The position numbers were made by a program, and so were the translations under genes. A DNA stretch of 64,000 bases, taken from TK10-74A sp965263065. GTDB taxonomy: Bacteria > Chloroflexota > Dehalococcoidia > Bin125. Below are positions 32,207 to 40,803 of this stretch, in pieces. The notes beneath the pieces were generated by a model. That model did no database searches, was not told where the DNA came from, and worked only from the letters and a program-made list of their open reading frames with translations. The stretch's first letter is position 1. Each line of letters begins with the position of its first letter. The DNA lies in the NCBI GenBank assembly GCA_965263065.1, contig CBDHGH010000003.1, forward strand, positions 1,860,001-1,924,000, written 5' to 3'.

Positions 32207-32598
32207 GGATGGTAACGGTTGCGTGAGGCGCGGATCATGCTGCACCCCCATCCGCGACGGCGCCATGACCTTCTCCGCGACCGGACATCGCGGTCCGCGG
32301 CGGTCGCGGAGGTCGGTACCTCGCTTGTCATAGAAAACGTGTGTGGACCACGGGGATGGGCGCGGTGGGACCACAAAACCCGAATCGTCAGGCTGATTCG
32401 GGTAGACGAGCCGTGGCCGATCGAGAGGAGTCCCACCAGCTCTGGTCAACGGCTGTCTGGCGAGGGCAGCGCCGGGGCGAACGGGCTGACGTTCGCCTCG
32501 GCATTCGGGGCCATGACCGCCGTCGCGATCGTGTTCATGTTGATCGTCACGCTGCTCGTCACCGCGGTATTGTGCAGCGTCAAAACTCCATCCGCCGA
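32207..32598. other. Gap between two transposase remnants
   Basis: About 390 bp with no supported gene. On the plus strand, 32460-32617 contains a single hydrophobic helix (FGAMTAVAIVFMLIVTLLVT) followed by a short tail and stop, possibly the last membrane span of a lost transporter. The rest has no coding signal that I trust. Confidence 0.35.
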
Positions 32599-32990
32599 TC
32601 AAGCCGCCCAGCGATAGACGTGATGCAGGCCACCGAGGACGGGCGTCCCAACCACTCGCCGGTGCCGGTCGTCTGGCGCCGCGGCGCCCCGCGGTCCGTC
32701 GGGTGGGTCGAGCCGGAACGCCTGATGCGGGCGGGCCCCGTTGTAATACGTGACGTACTCCCGCATGATGCGGCGCAGGTGGCGCTCGCTCAGCACGATC
32801 ACATGCTCCAGGCACTCGCGCCGGATCGTCCCGATGACGCGTTCCGCGATCGCGTTGGCTTGCGGTGCCCGGACTGGCGTCAGGATCGTCGTGCTGCCGA
32901 GCCTGTCCGCCTTCTGCGCGAAGTCGCGACCGTAGGCGGCGTCCCGGTCCCGGATAGGTAGGTCTCGGCGAGCGCGGTCAACGTCAGCGT
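32599..32990 (-). mobile_element. Integrase-core (rve/DDE) transposase C-terminal fragment
   Basis: The minus-strand frame reads IRDRDAAYGRDFAQKADRLG, APQANAIAERVIGTIRRECL and REYVTYYNGARPHQAFRLDP. The Asp-containing first strand, the APQANAIAERVIGTIRRE segment with the catalytic Glu, and the YYNxxRPH motif are those of IS481/IS3-like integrase cores. The C-terminus is complete (stop at 32599), but the N-terminal half is missing. Confidence 0.82.
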
Positions 32991-33005
32991 GTCGGCGTCC
33001 ATGTG

Positions 33006-33044
33006 GGTCCATGGACGCTCTGCTTCGCGGACAAGTCAAGCGAG
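33006..33044 (+). repeat. Left direct repeat flanking the tyrosine recombinase unit
   Basis: ggtccatggacgctct, then 11 variable bases (gcttcgcggac), then aagtcaagcgag. The same arrangement, with a different 11-bp core, lies at 34400-34438, 1,394 bp away and on the other side of the recombinase gene. Confidence 0.85.
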
Positions 33045-33236
33045 GGTCGGTGGCGGGACCCGCGACTCGCATCCCGCGAGCGTGGCGCCGCCGTCGCCGC
33101 CGGAGGAGCCGCAGCCGCGCCCGACGGCGCCGCCCAGGCGGCCGAAGCCCCCGTCTCCTTCAGTCCCCCATCGGCGTCGATGCACGGGTGGGCAGCCGGG
33201 ACGCCCCTACGGCCCCTGACCAGTGACGCGCGCGGC

Positions 33237-33419
33237 CTACCGGGCCGTGGCGATCTCGTCCAGGGCCTCCGCCAGCTCCCAGGCTTCCGGGCGCCGCAGC
33301 CGCAGTCGCCAGCGGCCGGGGAGCTCCAGCACGATGCGGTCGCCAACGCGCACGACTCGCAGCGCCTGCTCCACGTCGCGAATTGGCACCTCGCGCACCG
33401 GCTCGCTCGGCCGATCCAT
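33237..33419 (-). CDS. Small protein co-encoded with the tyrosine recombinase
   Basis: The 60-residue product (MDRPSEPVREVPIRDVEQAL, ending PEAWELAEALDEIATAR) is a small alpha/beta protein rich in charged residues. Its ATG lies 2 bp past the recombinase stop, so the two are translationally linked. A recombination directionality factor or accessory protein is conceivable; no family is recognised. Confidence 0.6.
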   Translation of the reverse strand: MDRPSEPVREVPIRDVEQALRVVRVGDRIVLELPGRWRLRLRRPEAWELAEALDEIATAR

Positions 33420-33421
33420 CG

Positions 33422-34381
33422 TCACGGCAGCGGCTCCCCCGCTGCCAGGAGCCGTGCCGCCGGGCTGAAGCTGGCATGCGCGTCTGCCGCCTTCGCCGCG
33501 TCGTAGGTGGCCGAGTAGCGCCGCACCATCGCCGAGGTGGAGTGTCCGAGCAGGTACTGCACGTCGAGCTCCCGGGCGTGGTTCTCGATCGCCCAGGTCG
33601 CGAAGGTGTGGCGGAAGCGGTGCGGGTTCGCGTGCACGCCGGCGCGGGCACCGAGCCGCGCGAAGAGAGTGCCCAAGAGGTACTTGTTCATCGGCCCGCG
33701 CGGCTTCTTGGGCCGCTCGATCGTCAGGAACAGCGGCCCATCGGTCTGCCCGCGGAAGCGATCGATGTACGACTGCAGCGCGGCCTCGGGTCCCTCCCCG
33801 AACGGCACCACCCGTTGCTTCCGCCCTTTGCCGTGGCGGATGTGGATGCGGCGGTCCGCCCAGGACACATCCGCGAGCGTGAGCTGGTGCAACTCCGCCG
33901 CGCGCAAGCCGGTGTCGAGGAAGAGCAGGATGATCGCCCGGTTGCGGCAGCCGTACTCCTCGGCCGGATCGCAGACATCGAGCAGCGCTCGGATCTCCTC
34001 CTCCGTGAGCGGCTGAATCACCTTCTGCTCCACCCTGACGTGGGGGATCCCCGCGAAGGGGTGCTGCTCGCAGTAGCCCATCCGGAGGCACCAGGAGAAG
34101 AACGCCCGCGTCTCGCGGAAGCGCCGGTGCCGGGTCCCGAGCGAGACGCCCGCATCGGTGATCGTCTTCATGAAGCGGTAGACGTCGGCGGGGCGGAACG
34201 CGGCGACCCGATCGGGCAGGCCCTCCGCCACGCCGATCGTCCGGAACCGGCTGAGTGTCTCCGAGTAGGCCTGGACCGTGCGGGGGCTCTTCCCCTCCAC
34301 CTCGCAGGCCGCGAGGTACGCCGCGATGGCGTCGTCCATGCCGGCGGGATCGACCCGTTCGCGGGCGGATGCGGCGACCAT
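33422..34381 (-). CDS. Tyrosine-type recombinase/integrase
   Basis: The 319-residue product has an N-terminal SAM-like DNA-binding domain (residues 15-105, AAYLAACEVEGKSPRTVQAY) and a catalytic domain with the full active-site set: Arg in LDTGLRAAELHQL, the beta-hairpin Lys in HGKGRKQRVVPF, HRFRHTFA (HxxR), LGHSTSAMVRRYS (H) and the nucleophile Tyr shortly after. ATG 34381 has GGAGG five bases upstream. It lies 140 bp from tRNA-Lys and between direct repeats, so it is probably the mobility gene of a small integrative unit. Confidence 0.93.
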   Translation of the reverse strand: MVAASARERVDPAGMDDAIAAYLAACEVEGKSPRTVQAYSETLSRFRTIGVAEGLPDRVAAFRPADVYRFMKTITDAGVSLGTRHRRFRETRAFFSWCLRMGYCEQHPFAGIPHVRVEQKVIQPLTEEEIRALLDVCDPAEEYGCRNRAIILLFLDTGLRAAELHQLTLADVSWADRRIHIRHGKGRKQRVVPFGEGPEAALQSYIDRFRGQTDGPLFLTIERPKKPRGPMNKYLLGTLFARLGARAGVHANPHRFRHTFATWAIENHARELDVQYLLGHSTSAMVRRYSATYDAAKAADAHASFSPAARLLAAGEPLP

Positions 34382-34399
34382 GGGACCCTCCGTTTCGCA

Positions 34400-34438
34400 G
34401 GTCCATGGACGCTCTAGGGCGGCGTGAAGTCAAGCGAA
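34400..34438 (+). repeat. Right direct repeat flanking the tyrosine recombinase unit
   Basis: ggtccatggacgctct, then 11 variable bases (agggcggcgtg), then aagtcaagcgaa. It pairs with 33006-33044. On the minus strand the conserved TTGACTT of this repeat could also serve as the -35 of the recombinase promoter, so one role need not exclude the other. Confidence 0.85.
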
Positions 34439-34521
34439 GAACCGGAGCAGCGGAGTTCCAGTCTGATGCTCCAGACCCCTGATGGAGCCGGATTCGAGGC
34501 GGACCTAATGAAGAAGCGAAG

Positions 34522-34597
34522 TGGTGGGCCCTCAGGGATTCGAACCCTGGACCTTCGGATTAAAAGTCCGCTGCTCTGCCAGCTGAGCTAAGGGCCC
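34522..34597 (-). tRNA. tRNA-Lys (anticodon UUU), CCA encoded
   Basis: The minus strand gives a complete cloverleaf: acceptor GGGCCCT paired with AGGGCCC, D-arm AGCTCAGCTGGCAGAGC, anticodon arm CGGAC-TTTTAAT-CCG with anticodon TTT, and T-arm CAGGGTTCGAATCCCTG. The discriminator is A, followed by an encoded CCA (34522-34524). tRNA genes are common integration sites, but I saw no second copy of its 3' end in the window. Confidence 0.97.
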
Positions 34598-34646
34598 CCT
34601 GCCAGTCTGGCGCACGGCCCGGCGGGGCGTCGAGGGGGCGGAGGCG

Positions 34647-35612
34647 CTAGCCGCGCTCGAAGACGAGCTGGAACTCCATGATGCCGTGGTCGTCGATCGC
34701 CAGCACGATGAAGGCGCTCGGCGTGTCCATGTCGTAGTCGGCGAAGATGATCTCCAACGACCCCACGACCGCCACGCGATCCCCGACCAGTTGCCCCTCC
34801 ATCGGGATCTGCACCTCGCGGGTGACGCCGTGCAGGGTCAGGTCGCCCGTGGCCGTGACCGACAGCGTCTCCCCCTCGGCGGGCGCCGCGTCGATGGGGA
34901 TGGGCTCCGTGAGCGTGAAGGTGGTGGTGGGGTAGGTGTTCGTCTCGAGCGCTTGCCGGCGCAGGGCGCCGTCGCGGCGGCTGTCGTCGCTGGTGAGCGC
35001 GGTGAGGTCGACCTCGATGACGACCTCCGTGATCGCGGCGCCGTCGAAGACGAGCGACCCGCTCAGGACCGTCGAGCGCCCCACGGCCGTCACGGCGCCG
35101 ATCCGCGCGAGTTCCTCCTCGACGCGGTAGCCAGCGAAAGACGATCCGTCCGCCAGCACCTCCCAGCGTCCGACGAGGCCGGCGGCGGCGGGGGCGTCCT
35201 CCTCGGTGGCTTCGTCAGCGGGGGCGTCGTCAGCGGGGGCGTCGGGTTCGGCCGTCGTCTCGGCCGCGGCGTCTTCAGCTTCTTCTTCTGCCGCCGCCGC
35301 GGGGGTTTCTTCCGCCTCCGCCGCGGGGGCGCTCCCTTCCTCGCTCTGGGCGGTCGCGGAATCGGCGGCCGGTTCCTCGGCCTCGGGCTCCGGCTCGGGC
35401 TCCACGGGGGCGGCCTGCTCGGCGGGGGCGGCGTCCGCGTCGGCCTCGGCCTCCGGCGTCGCGGCGACGGCGACGGCCTGCTCGAGCGCGACGGGCGGCG
35501 GCGCATCGCCGCGCAGCACGAAGTACTAGACGGCAACCACGATCACCGCGAGGGCCAGCAGCCCGGCGGCGCCACCACCGAGAACGAGTCGTCTCCTGGT
35601 GAGTTGCGGCAT
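34647..35612 (-). pseudogene. YceI family lipid-binding protein interrupted by an in-frame amber codon
   Basis: From ATG 35612 (strong GGAGGGG upstream) the minus strand reads MPQLTRRRLVLGGGAAGLLA, an anchor or Tat-like signal, and hits TAG at 35528-35526. The same frame continues without another stop as YFVLRGDAPPPVALEQ, an Ala/Glu/Pro-rich linker (residues about 40-140) and a complete YceI domain (about 145-320: RYRVEEELARIGAVTAVG-like strand, TNTYPTTTFTLTEP, LTLHGVTREVQIPMEG). YceI proteins bind polyprenoids in the periplasm. A TGG-to-TAG change would explain the break. Internal starts would lack the signal. Confidence 0.75.
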
Positions 35613-35740
35613 CGTGGACCCCTCCGAACTCGCGCCCGCCCAGCCTATCCCGTGGAGCGCGCTTCGTGCGCCGGCGTGAGACCCGCTAGCCTCGGTCGTG
35701 TCCCGCGCGACGCCTGCGCCGGAACGCGAAGGAGCGCCCG

Positions 35741-36487
35741 ATGCCCCCTGCCTCCACCCGGCCCGACGCCACCCCCGGCGCAAAGATGCTCTACCTCATC
35801 AAGCGCAAACCCACCACCTCCCGCGAGGAGTTGGTGGTGCATTGGTTCGGCAATCACATGTCCGGCGTGATCGAGGGGCAGCAGGACCTCAAGGCGGCCG
35901 GCAAGGCGCACGCCTGGCGCTACATCGCCACCCTGTTCGACGCCGACGCATCGGGCCGGCATCCCTGGGACGGGGTCGCGCAGCTCTGGTGGGACTTCGC
36001 GTTGGGGCGCCCGAAGCGGCCCCTCGGCACCGTGCCGAAGGACACGTTCCAGCAGAAGGCCGAGCCGCATACCTCCTGGGCGACGACCGAGTACGTCGCG
36101 CTCGACGGCGCCGCGCAGCTCGCCGCCGAGCCGCTGACGCTGAACCCGCCCTATCCCACCACGCGCTCCGGCTTCCACAAGCAGACGATGCTCGTGAAGG
36201 CGCGCGACGGCGTGAACTTCGAGGCGATGTTCGCCCATTGGCTCGACGTGCACGCGCCCAACGTGCGGGAGACGATGCTGCGCGTGGGCGGGATCGGCTA
36301 CGTCGTCAGCCTCAGCATCGATCCGGCCATCGAGCCGTACGCCGGGATGGCGGAGCTGTACTTCCCGGACGAGGCCTCCCATTCGCGCTTTCGCCAGGAG
36401 GTCGGGCCGGACGGCTTCGAGGAGTGGATCGACCCCGAGGGCACGCTGGCGCTGCCGACGAGCACGGAGATGATCGGCATCCCCTGA
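35741..36487 (+). CDS. EthD domain-containing protein (two dimeric alpha-beta barrel domains)
   Basis: The 248-residue product has two ferredoxin-like repeats: residues 15-115 (KMLYLIKRKPTTSREELVVH, WFGNHMSGVIEG) and 140-245 (KQTMLVKARDGVNFEAMFAH, WLDVHAPNVRETM, ending ALPTSTEMIGIP). The HWxxxHAP motif is typical of EthD and related dimeric barrel proteins, which assist ether, quinone or polyketide oxidation. It begins a co-directional run with the PNPOx-like and HAD genes. Confidence 0.85.
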   Translation: MPPASTRPDATPGAKMLYLIKRKPTTSREELVVHWFGNHMSGVIEGQQDLKAAGKAHAWRYIATLFDADASGRHPWDGVAQLWWDFALGRPKRPLGTVPKDTFQQKAEPHTSWATTEYVALDGAAQLAAEPLTLNPPYPTTRSGFHKQTMLVKARDGVNFEAMFAHWLDVHAPNVRETMLRVGGIGYVVSLSIDPAIEPYAGMAELYFPDEASHSRFRQEVGPDGFEEWIDPEGTLALPTSTEMIGIP

Positions 36488-36512
36488 TGCGATCGCGGAG
36501 AGGAGCACGGCG

Positions 36513-36965
36513 ATGACGACGGCGATGAGCAAGCAGGAGCGGGAGGCGTTCCTGGCCGAGGTGCGCGTGGGCATCCTGAGCGTGCCGCAGCCCGAGCGCG
36601 GGCCGCTGGCGGCGCCGATCTGGTACTCCTACGAGCCGGGCGGCGACATCCTGCTCCTGACCGGCCGCGACAGCCGCAAGGGCCGCCTGCTGGCCCCCGG
36701 CGTGCGCGTGAGCCTGTGCGTGCAGACGGAGACCCGGCCCTACAAGTACGTCACGGTCGAGGGGCCGGTGGTCGCCATGGACGCGCGGGACGTGCAGCGC
36801 GACCTGCGCCCCATGGCCGTCCGCTACCTGGGCCAGGAGCAGGGCGACCAGTACGCGGCGGCGGCCGCGAGCGCCACGATGGACAGCGTGCTGGTGCGCA
36901 TCCGCCCCGAGCACTGGCTCACGGTCGACTACGGCAAGGCCGAAGCATCGACGGATGGTGGCTAG
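36513..36965 (+). CDS. PNPOx/FDOR-type split-barrel protein, possibly F420-dependent
   Basis: The 150-residue split beta-barrel product has GILSVPQPERGPLAAPIWYSYEPGGDILLL and RDSRKGRLLAPGVRVSLCV, which match the flavin/deazaflavin oxidoreductase superfamily. The pattern LxxxxxxGPxxxPxWYxY is common among F420-binding FDOR-B members. Since cofD and cofC are present, F420 use is plausible, but FMN or heme binding is not excluded. It follows the EthD gene by 25 bp and precedes the HAD gene by 16 bp. Confidence 0.8.
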   Translation: MTTAMSKQEREAFLAEVRVGILSVPQPERGPLAAPIWYSYEPGGDILLLTGRDSRKGRLLAPGVRVSLCVQTETRPYKYVTVEGPVVAMDARDVQRDLRPMAVRYLGQEQGDQYAAAAASATMDSVLVRIRPEHWLTVDYGKAEASTDGG

Positions 36966-36981
36966 GCGAGGAGACGATGTC

Positions 36982-37707
36982 ATGCCCGACCCGATCGACC
37001 TGAGCCGGATCCGCGCCCTCACCTGGGACATCGGCGGGACGGTCTTCGACTGGCACCACACGATCCGGGACGAAGTCGCGGCGCTGGCGGCGGCGCGCGG
37101 CGCCGACGTCGACCCGGCCCGCTTCGCCAACACTTGGCGGCGGCGCATGTTCCAGGAGCTGGCACGGGTGCGGAGCGGCGACCTGCCGTGGATGAACGCC
37201 GACCAGATCCATCGCGGCCTGCTCGACGAGCTCGCGGAGCAGCATCCATCGCTGGAGCTCACGCCGTCCGACCGCGACGCGCTGAACGGCGTCTGGCATC
37301 GGCTGGCCGCCTGGCCCGACGCCGCCGAGGCGCTGCGCCGGCTGCGGACGCGCTACACCGTGGTCGTGCTGACGGTGCTGAGCACGGCCATCGCCGTCGA
37401 CTGCTCGAAGCACAACGGCATCGAATGGGACGGCATCATCTCCTGCGAGTTCCTCGGGCACTACAAGCCCGACCGGGACGCCTATCTGGGCGGCCTGCGG
37501 CTGCTGGGCGTCGAGCCGGAGCAGGCGATGATGTGCGCCGCCCACCATCGCGACCTGCGCGCCGCGATGGCCGCGGGCCTGCGCTCGGCCTACGTGCCCC
37601 GTCCGGGCGAGAGCGGCGCGGGCAACGACCGCGACCTCTCGCCGCAGCCCGACTTCGACGTCAACGCGCGCGACTTCACCGATCTGGCCGATCAGTTGCT
37701 GGCCTGA
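36982..37707 (+). CDS. HAD-superfamily hydrolase (haloacid dehalogenase-like)
   Basis: The 241-residue product has motif I LTWDIGGTVFDWHHTI (Asp nucleophile), a cap region (residues 20-100), motif II VVVLTVLST, and motif III HYKPDRDAYLGGL. Motif IV is atypical: MMCAAHHRDLRAAMAAGL, where the usual acidic pair (as in DxxxD) is largely replaced by His. The second Asp of motif I is Gly, as in L-2-haloacid dehalogenases. ATG 36982 has GAGGAG upstream; GTG 36955 would overlap the previous gene. Confidence 0.84.
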   Translation: MPDPIDLSRIRALTWDIGGTVFDWHHTIRDEVAALAAARGADVDPARFANTWRRRMFQELARVRSGDLPWMNADQIHRGLLDELAEQHPSLELTPSDRDALNGVWHRLAAWPDAAEALRRLRTRYTVVVLTVLSTAIAVDCSKHNGIEWDGIISCEFLGHYKPDRDAYLGGLRLLGVEPEQAMMCAAHHRDLRAAMAAGLRSAYVPRPGESGAGNDRDLSPQPDFDVNARDFTDLADQLLA

Positions 37708-37778
37708 GCGGGCCGGGCGCGCAACACCGTCGCGCCCGCACGCCGCATCGGATACCTTCCGGGCGTCAGGAGGGCACG

Positions 37779-39044
37779 ATGACCGCCGTGCGCAGCGATC
37801 CCGTCGTCCCATCCCCGGCGCTGCCGCAGCAGGGCCCTCCCAGCGCCCGGCCGGCCTCCTTCGCGCCGATGCGCGAGGTGCGCAAGTCGCTGCGCGTGAA
37901 GTGGTACCGCACCCCGATCGAGAAGGCCACGCTCTGGGAATTGATGGAGCGCAGCGACCGCAAGGGCTTCACGCAGACGCTGGGCCACATCGGGCTGGCG
38001 GCGGCGCTGGGGGCGCTGACGGCCTTCTTCTTCATCCAGGGGCAGTGGCTGCTGTTCGGCGTCTTCCTTTGGCTCTTCGGCGCCGTGCGCACCTTCCTGT
38101 CGGGCCCGGCGAATCACGAGCTGGGGCACGGCGCGGTCTTCCGCACGCCGGTCCTCAACCGCGTCTTCCTGCGCATCCTGAGCGTGCTGACCTTCTGGAA
38201 CTACAACGAATACCGGATGAGTCACACCTACCACCATCGCTACACGCTGCACGCGGACGGCGATCGGGAGGTGCTGCTGCCGCTCGACCCGTCGCTGCAC
38301 CCGCTGGTGGTCCTCGAGATGCTCACGTTCAACCTGCGCGGGATGTGGCGGCAGATCCGCTTCACGGTCCGCACGGCGATGGGCCGCTTCGACAGCGGCA
38401 TGACGGTCGGCGCGATGGGGAGTACGGCCTGGATCGAGACGCTGGCCGACGTGCATCCCGACACCTACCGGGCGGCGATCCGGCTGGCTCGGGTCACGCT
38501 GCTCTTCCACGTCGCCGTGATCGCGGTCTCGATCGCGACCGGCTTCTGGTGGCTCGCCATCGTGATCACGGGCGGGAACTGGATCGGCAATTGGTACCGC
38601 TATCTCCTCGCGCAGACGCAGCACGCGGGGCTGCGGGACAACATCCCCGACTTCCGGCTCTGCGTGCGCTCGCTGCGCATCGATCCGCTCTCCTCGTTCC
38701 TCTACTGGCACATGGACCGCCACGCGGAGCATCACATGTACGCCGGCGTGCCCTGCTACAACATGGCGGCGCTGGGGCGGGAGATCGCGTGGGACATGCC
38801 GCAGCCGCGCACGCCGCTGGCCGCTTGGCGCGAGATGTATGCGGCGCGCCGCCGCCAGCAGACCGACCCGGACTACCAGTTCGACACGCCGCTGCCGCCC
38901 ACGGCGAATCCCCCGATGCTGAGCGAGGCCCACGTCCCCGCGCCGCCGGCCGGCGCCGGCGCGATGGCCTCCTCGATCGGGACGATGGACCCCGACGACG
39001 ACGTCGAAGGTCCCCTCGGGCAGGGCGCCGCGGCCGGCGGCTAG
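37779..39044 (+). CDS. Membrane fatty acid desaturase
   Basis: The 421-residue integral membrane product carries the three diiron His boxes in order: NHELGHGAVF, MSHTYHHRYT and DRHAEHHMYAGV, with hydrophobic pairs between (for example LGHIGLAAALGALTAFFFIQ). Such enzymes introduce double bonds into lipid acyl chains or hydroxylate related substrates. AGGAGGG precedes the ATG. Its stop overlaps that of the convergent nitroreductase gene by four bases (CTAG). Confidence 0.93.
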   Translation: MTAVRSDPVVPSPALPQQGPPSARPASFAPMREVRKSLRVKWYRTPIEKATLWELMERSDRKGFTQTLGHIGLAAALGALTAFFFIQGQWLLFGVFLWLFGAVRTFLSGPANHELGHGAVFRTPVLNRVFLRILSVLTFWNYNEYRMSHTYHHRYTLHADGDREVLLPLDPSLHPLVVLEMLTFNLRGMWRQIRFTVRTAMGRFDSGMTVGAMGSTAWIETLADVHPDTYRAAIRLARVTLLFHVAVIAVSIATGFWWLAIVITGGNWIGNWYRYLLAQTQHAGLRDNIPDFRLCVRSLRIDPLSSFLYWHMDRHAEHHMYAGVPCYNMAALGREIAWDMPQPRTPLAAWREMYAARRRQQTDPDYQFDTPLPPTANPPMLSEAHVPAPPAGAGAMASSIGTMDPDDDVEGPLGQGAAAGG

Positions 39045-39580
39045 AGGCCCCGCCAATCGACCGGCGAAGCGTCGCGCCGGCCGTCCGCCGGCGGCTCGAT
39101 CCCGTAGCCCAGGTACACGTAGGCCACGATGCGATCGCCGGGCCCGAGGTCCAGGTGCCGCTTGGCGGCGTCGGACTCGGCGAGTGCGCCGGTGCTCCAC
39201 TTCGACGCGAGACCGGCGGCCTGCGCGGCGAGCAGCAGGTTCTGCACGGCGCAGGCGCAGGCGGCGGAGTCCTCACGCTCCAGGATGGGATCCGCGTCCG
39301 GGGGGACGTGCTGACCGACGACGACGCAGACGGGCGCGCGCGTCAGCTTCGCGTGCGCGGTCCGGGCGACGCCCGCCGCCGGGTCGGCCGCGACGATCGC
39401 CTCGGCCAGGGCCGCGCGGGCCTCGCCCGCAAGCACCGTGAAGCGCCAGGGCTGCGTGAGGTGATGCGTCGGGGCCCAGGTCGCGACCTCGATCAACTCC
39501 GCGACGGTGGCGCGGGGCACCGCCCGGTCGCTGAACGCGCCGACCGAGCGACGCCCGCGGATCGCTTGGCGAACGTCCAT
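39041..39580 (-). CDS. Nitroreductase family flavoprotein
   Basis: The 179-residue product begins MDVRQAIRGRRSVGAFSDRA and has ATWAPTHHLTQPWRFTVLAG and CACAVQNLLLAAQAAGLASKW, the standard FMN-binding segments of the nitroreductase family (type 1, NAD(P)H-dependent). The C-terminal AYVYLGYGIEPPADGRRD is also typical. The substrate is unknown. Confidence 0.92.
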   Translation of the reverse strand: MDVRQAIRGRRSVGAFSDRAVPRATVAELIEVATWAPTHHLTQPWRFTVLAGEARAALAEAIVAADPAAGVARTAHAKLTRAPVCVVVGQHVPPDADPILEREDSAACACAVQNLLLAAQAAGLASKWSTGALAESDAAKRHLDLGPGDRIVAYVYLGYGIEPPADGRRDASPVDWRGL

Positions 39581-39654
39581 CCGAGGCCCCTCCGCGTCTC
39601 CGTCCGTGGCTGGTGGCAGCATACCGCCGCAGGCCACGCGCGGCGGCGGCGCGG

Positions 39655-40593
39655 CTACTCCTCCCCCGTCCAGGCGGGGTCGAAGTCGTGGGCGTCGCTC
39701 GCGACGCGGACCGGGTTCGAGCCGTCGGCGCCCATGACGTAGATCTGCCGCAGGCCGTCGCGGTTCGACACGAAGGCGATGCGCCGCCCGTCGGGCGACC
39801 AACTGGGATCGAAGTCGGCCCAGTCGTGGTCGGTGAGCAGCGTGCGAACGCCCCCGCCGGCCGGGATCACCGCGATCATCGACCGCTCCAGGGGGGTGTG
39901 GCCCTCGGGCACGTGCGTGTAGGCGATGCGCGCCCCGTCGGGCGACCAGGCGGCCTGATGGTTGAGGCCCGGGTCGCGGGTGAGGACGGTCACGTCGCCG
40001 CCGGTCACCGGCACGACGGCGATCTGCGACGTGCGGGCGAAATCGATCTCCTGCACGATCGTGAAGGCGATCGTGCCCCCGTCGGGCGACCAGGCGGGGA
40101 AGGCGACGACGCCTCTGAGGTCGGTGAGTTGCCGCATGCCGCCGTCCTCGACGTCGAGGATGAAGAGGTTGGAGTGCCCCGTGCGGCGGGAGACGAACAC
40201 GATGCGCCGGCCATCGGGCGACCAGTTGGGGTACTGGTCCACGGCGGGGGAGCGGGTCAGCTGCCGGGCCTCGCCGCCGGCCGCGTCGATCAGCCAGACG
40301 TCGGGGTTGCCCGCCCGATCGCTGGTGAACGCTATCCGTTGGCCGCCGGGCGACCAGGCCGGCTCGGCATCGGGCGCAGGGTCGTTGGTGAGCGCGACGG
40401 CCGGGCCGCCGGAGGCCGGACGGACGAAGAGGTCGCTGACGCCGTCGCGCAGGGAGATGAACGCGTGGCGGCCGTCCCGGACGCGGCGGGTGGATTCGCC
40501 GTCGGCGATGGCGACCGCGGCCAGGGCGACGGCCAGCAGCAGCAGGCTCAGCGTGAGGAGGGAGGCGGCGCGCGGGCCGGGGAGTCGCGGCAT
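39655..40593 (-). CDS. Secreted TolB-like beta-propeller (PD40 repeats)
   Basis: The 312-residue product has an N-terminal signal anchor (SLLTLSLLLLAVALAAVAIA) followed by six repeats of the WSPDGxRIAFxS type (WSPGGQRIAFTSDRAGNPDV, WSPDGRRIVFVSRRTGHSNL, AWSPDGARIAYTHV, and so on). TolB-like propellers bind partner proteins or carbohydrates outside the cytoplasmic membrane; the partner is not evident here. The ATG at 40593 directly precedes the signal. Confidence 0.9.
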   Translation of the reverse strand: MPRLPGPRAASLLTLSLLLLAVALAAVAIADGESTRRVRDGRHAFISLRDGVSDLFVRPASGGPAVALTNDPAPDAEPAWSPGGQRIAFTSDRAGNPDVWLIDAAGGEARQLTRSPAVDQYPNWSPDGRRIVFVSRRTGHSNLFILDVEDGGMRQLTDLRGVVAFPAWSPDGGTIAFTIVQEIDFARTSQIAVVPVTGGDVTVLTRDPGLNHQAAWSPDGARIAYTHVPEGHTPLERSMIAVIPAGGGVRTLLTDHDWADFDPSWSPDGRRIAFVSNRDGLRQIYVMGADGSNPVRVASDAHDFDPAWTGEE

Positions 40594-40803
40594 GCGGGTC
40601 TCGCGCCCCGTTCCGCGGCGCGCGCCACGGCCGCGCCCTGGTTCGATCCGCCCGGGTCCGATGAAGGAGCGCCAGCACGGCGCGCCCGACGCCGATCAGC
40701 GTAGCGGCGATGTGACGCTCACGGCGTCGCGCCGGCGCGACCGGCCACGGAGATCCTCCGATAGCATCGGGGCGCCGCCCCGGCGCAACCGAGGAGCACA
40801 TCG

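Noticed and set aside
34522..34597. tRNA-Lys as attachment site of an island in this window
   Set aside because: No second copy of the tRNA 3' end was seen; the only repeats found flank the recombinase unit itself.
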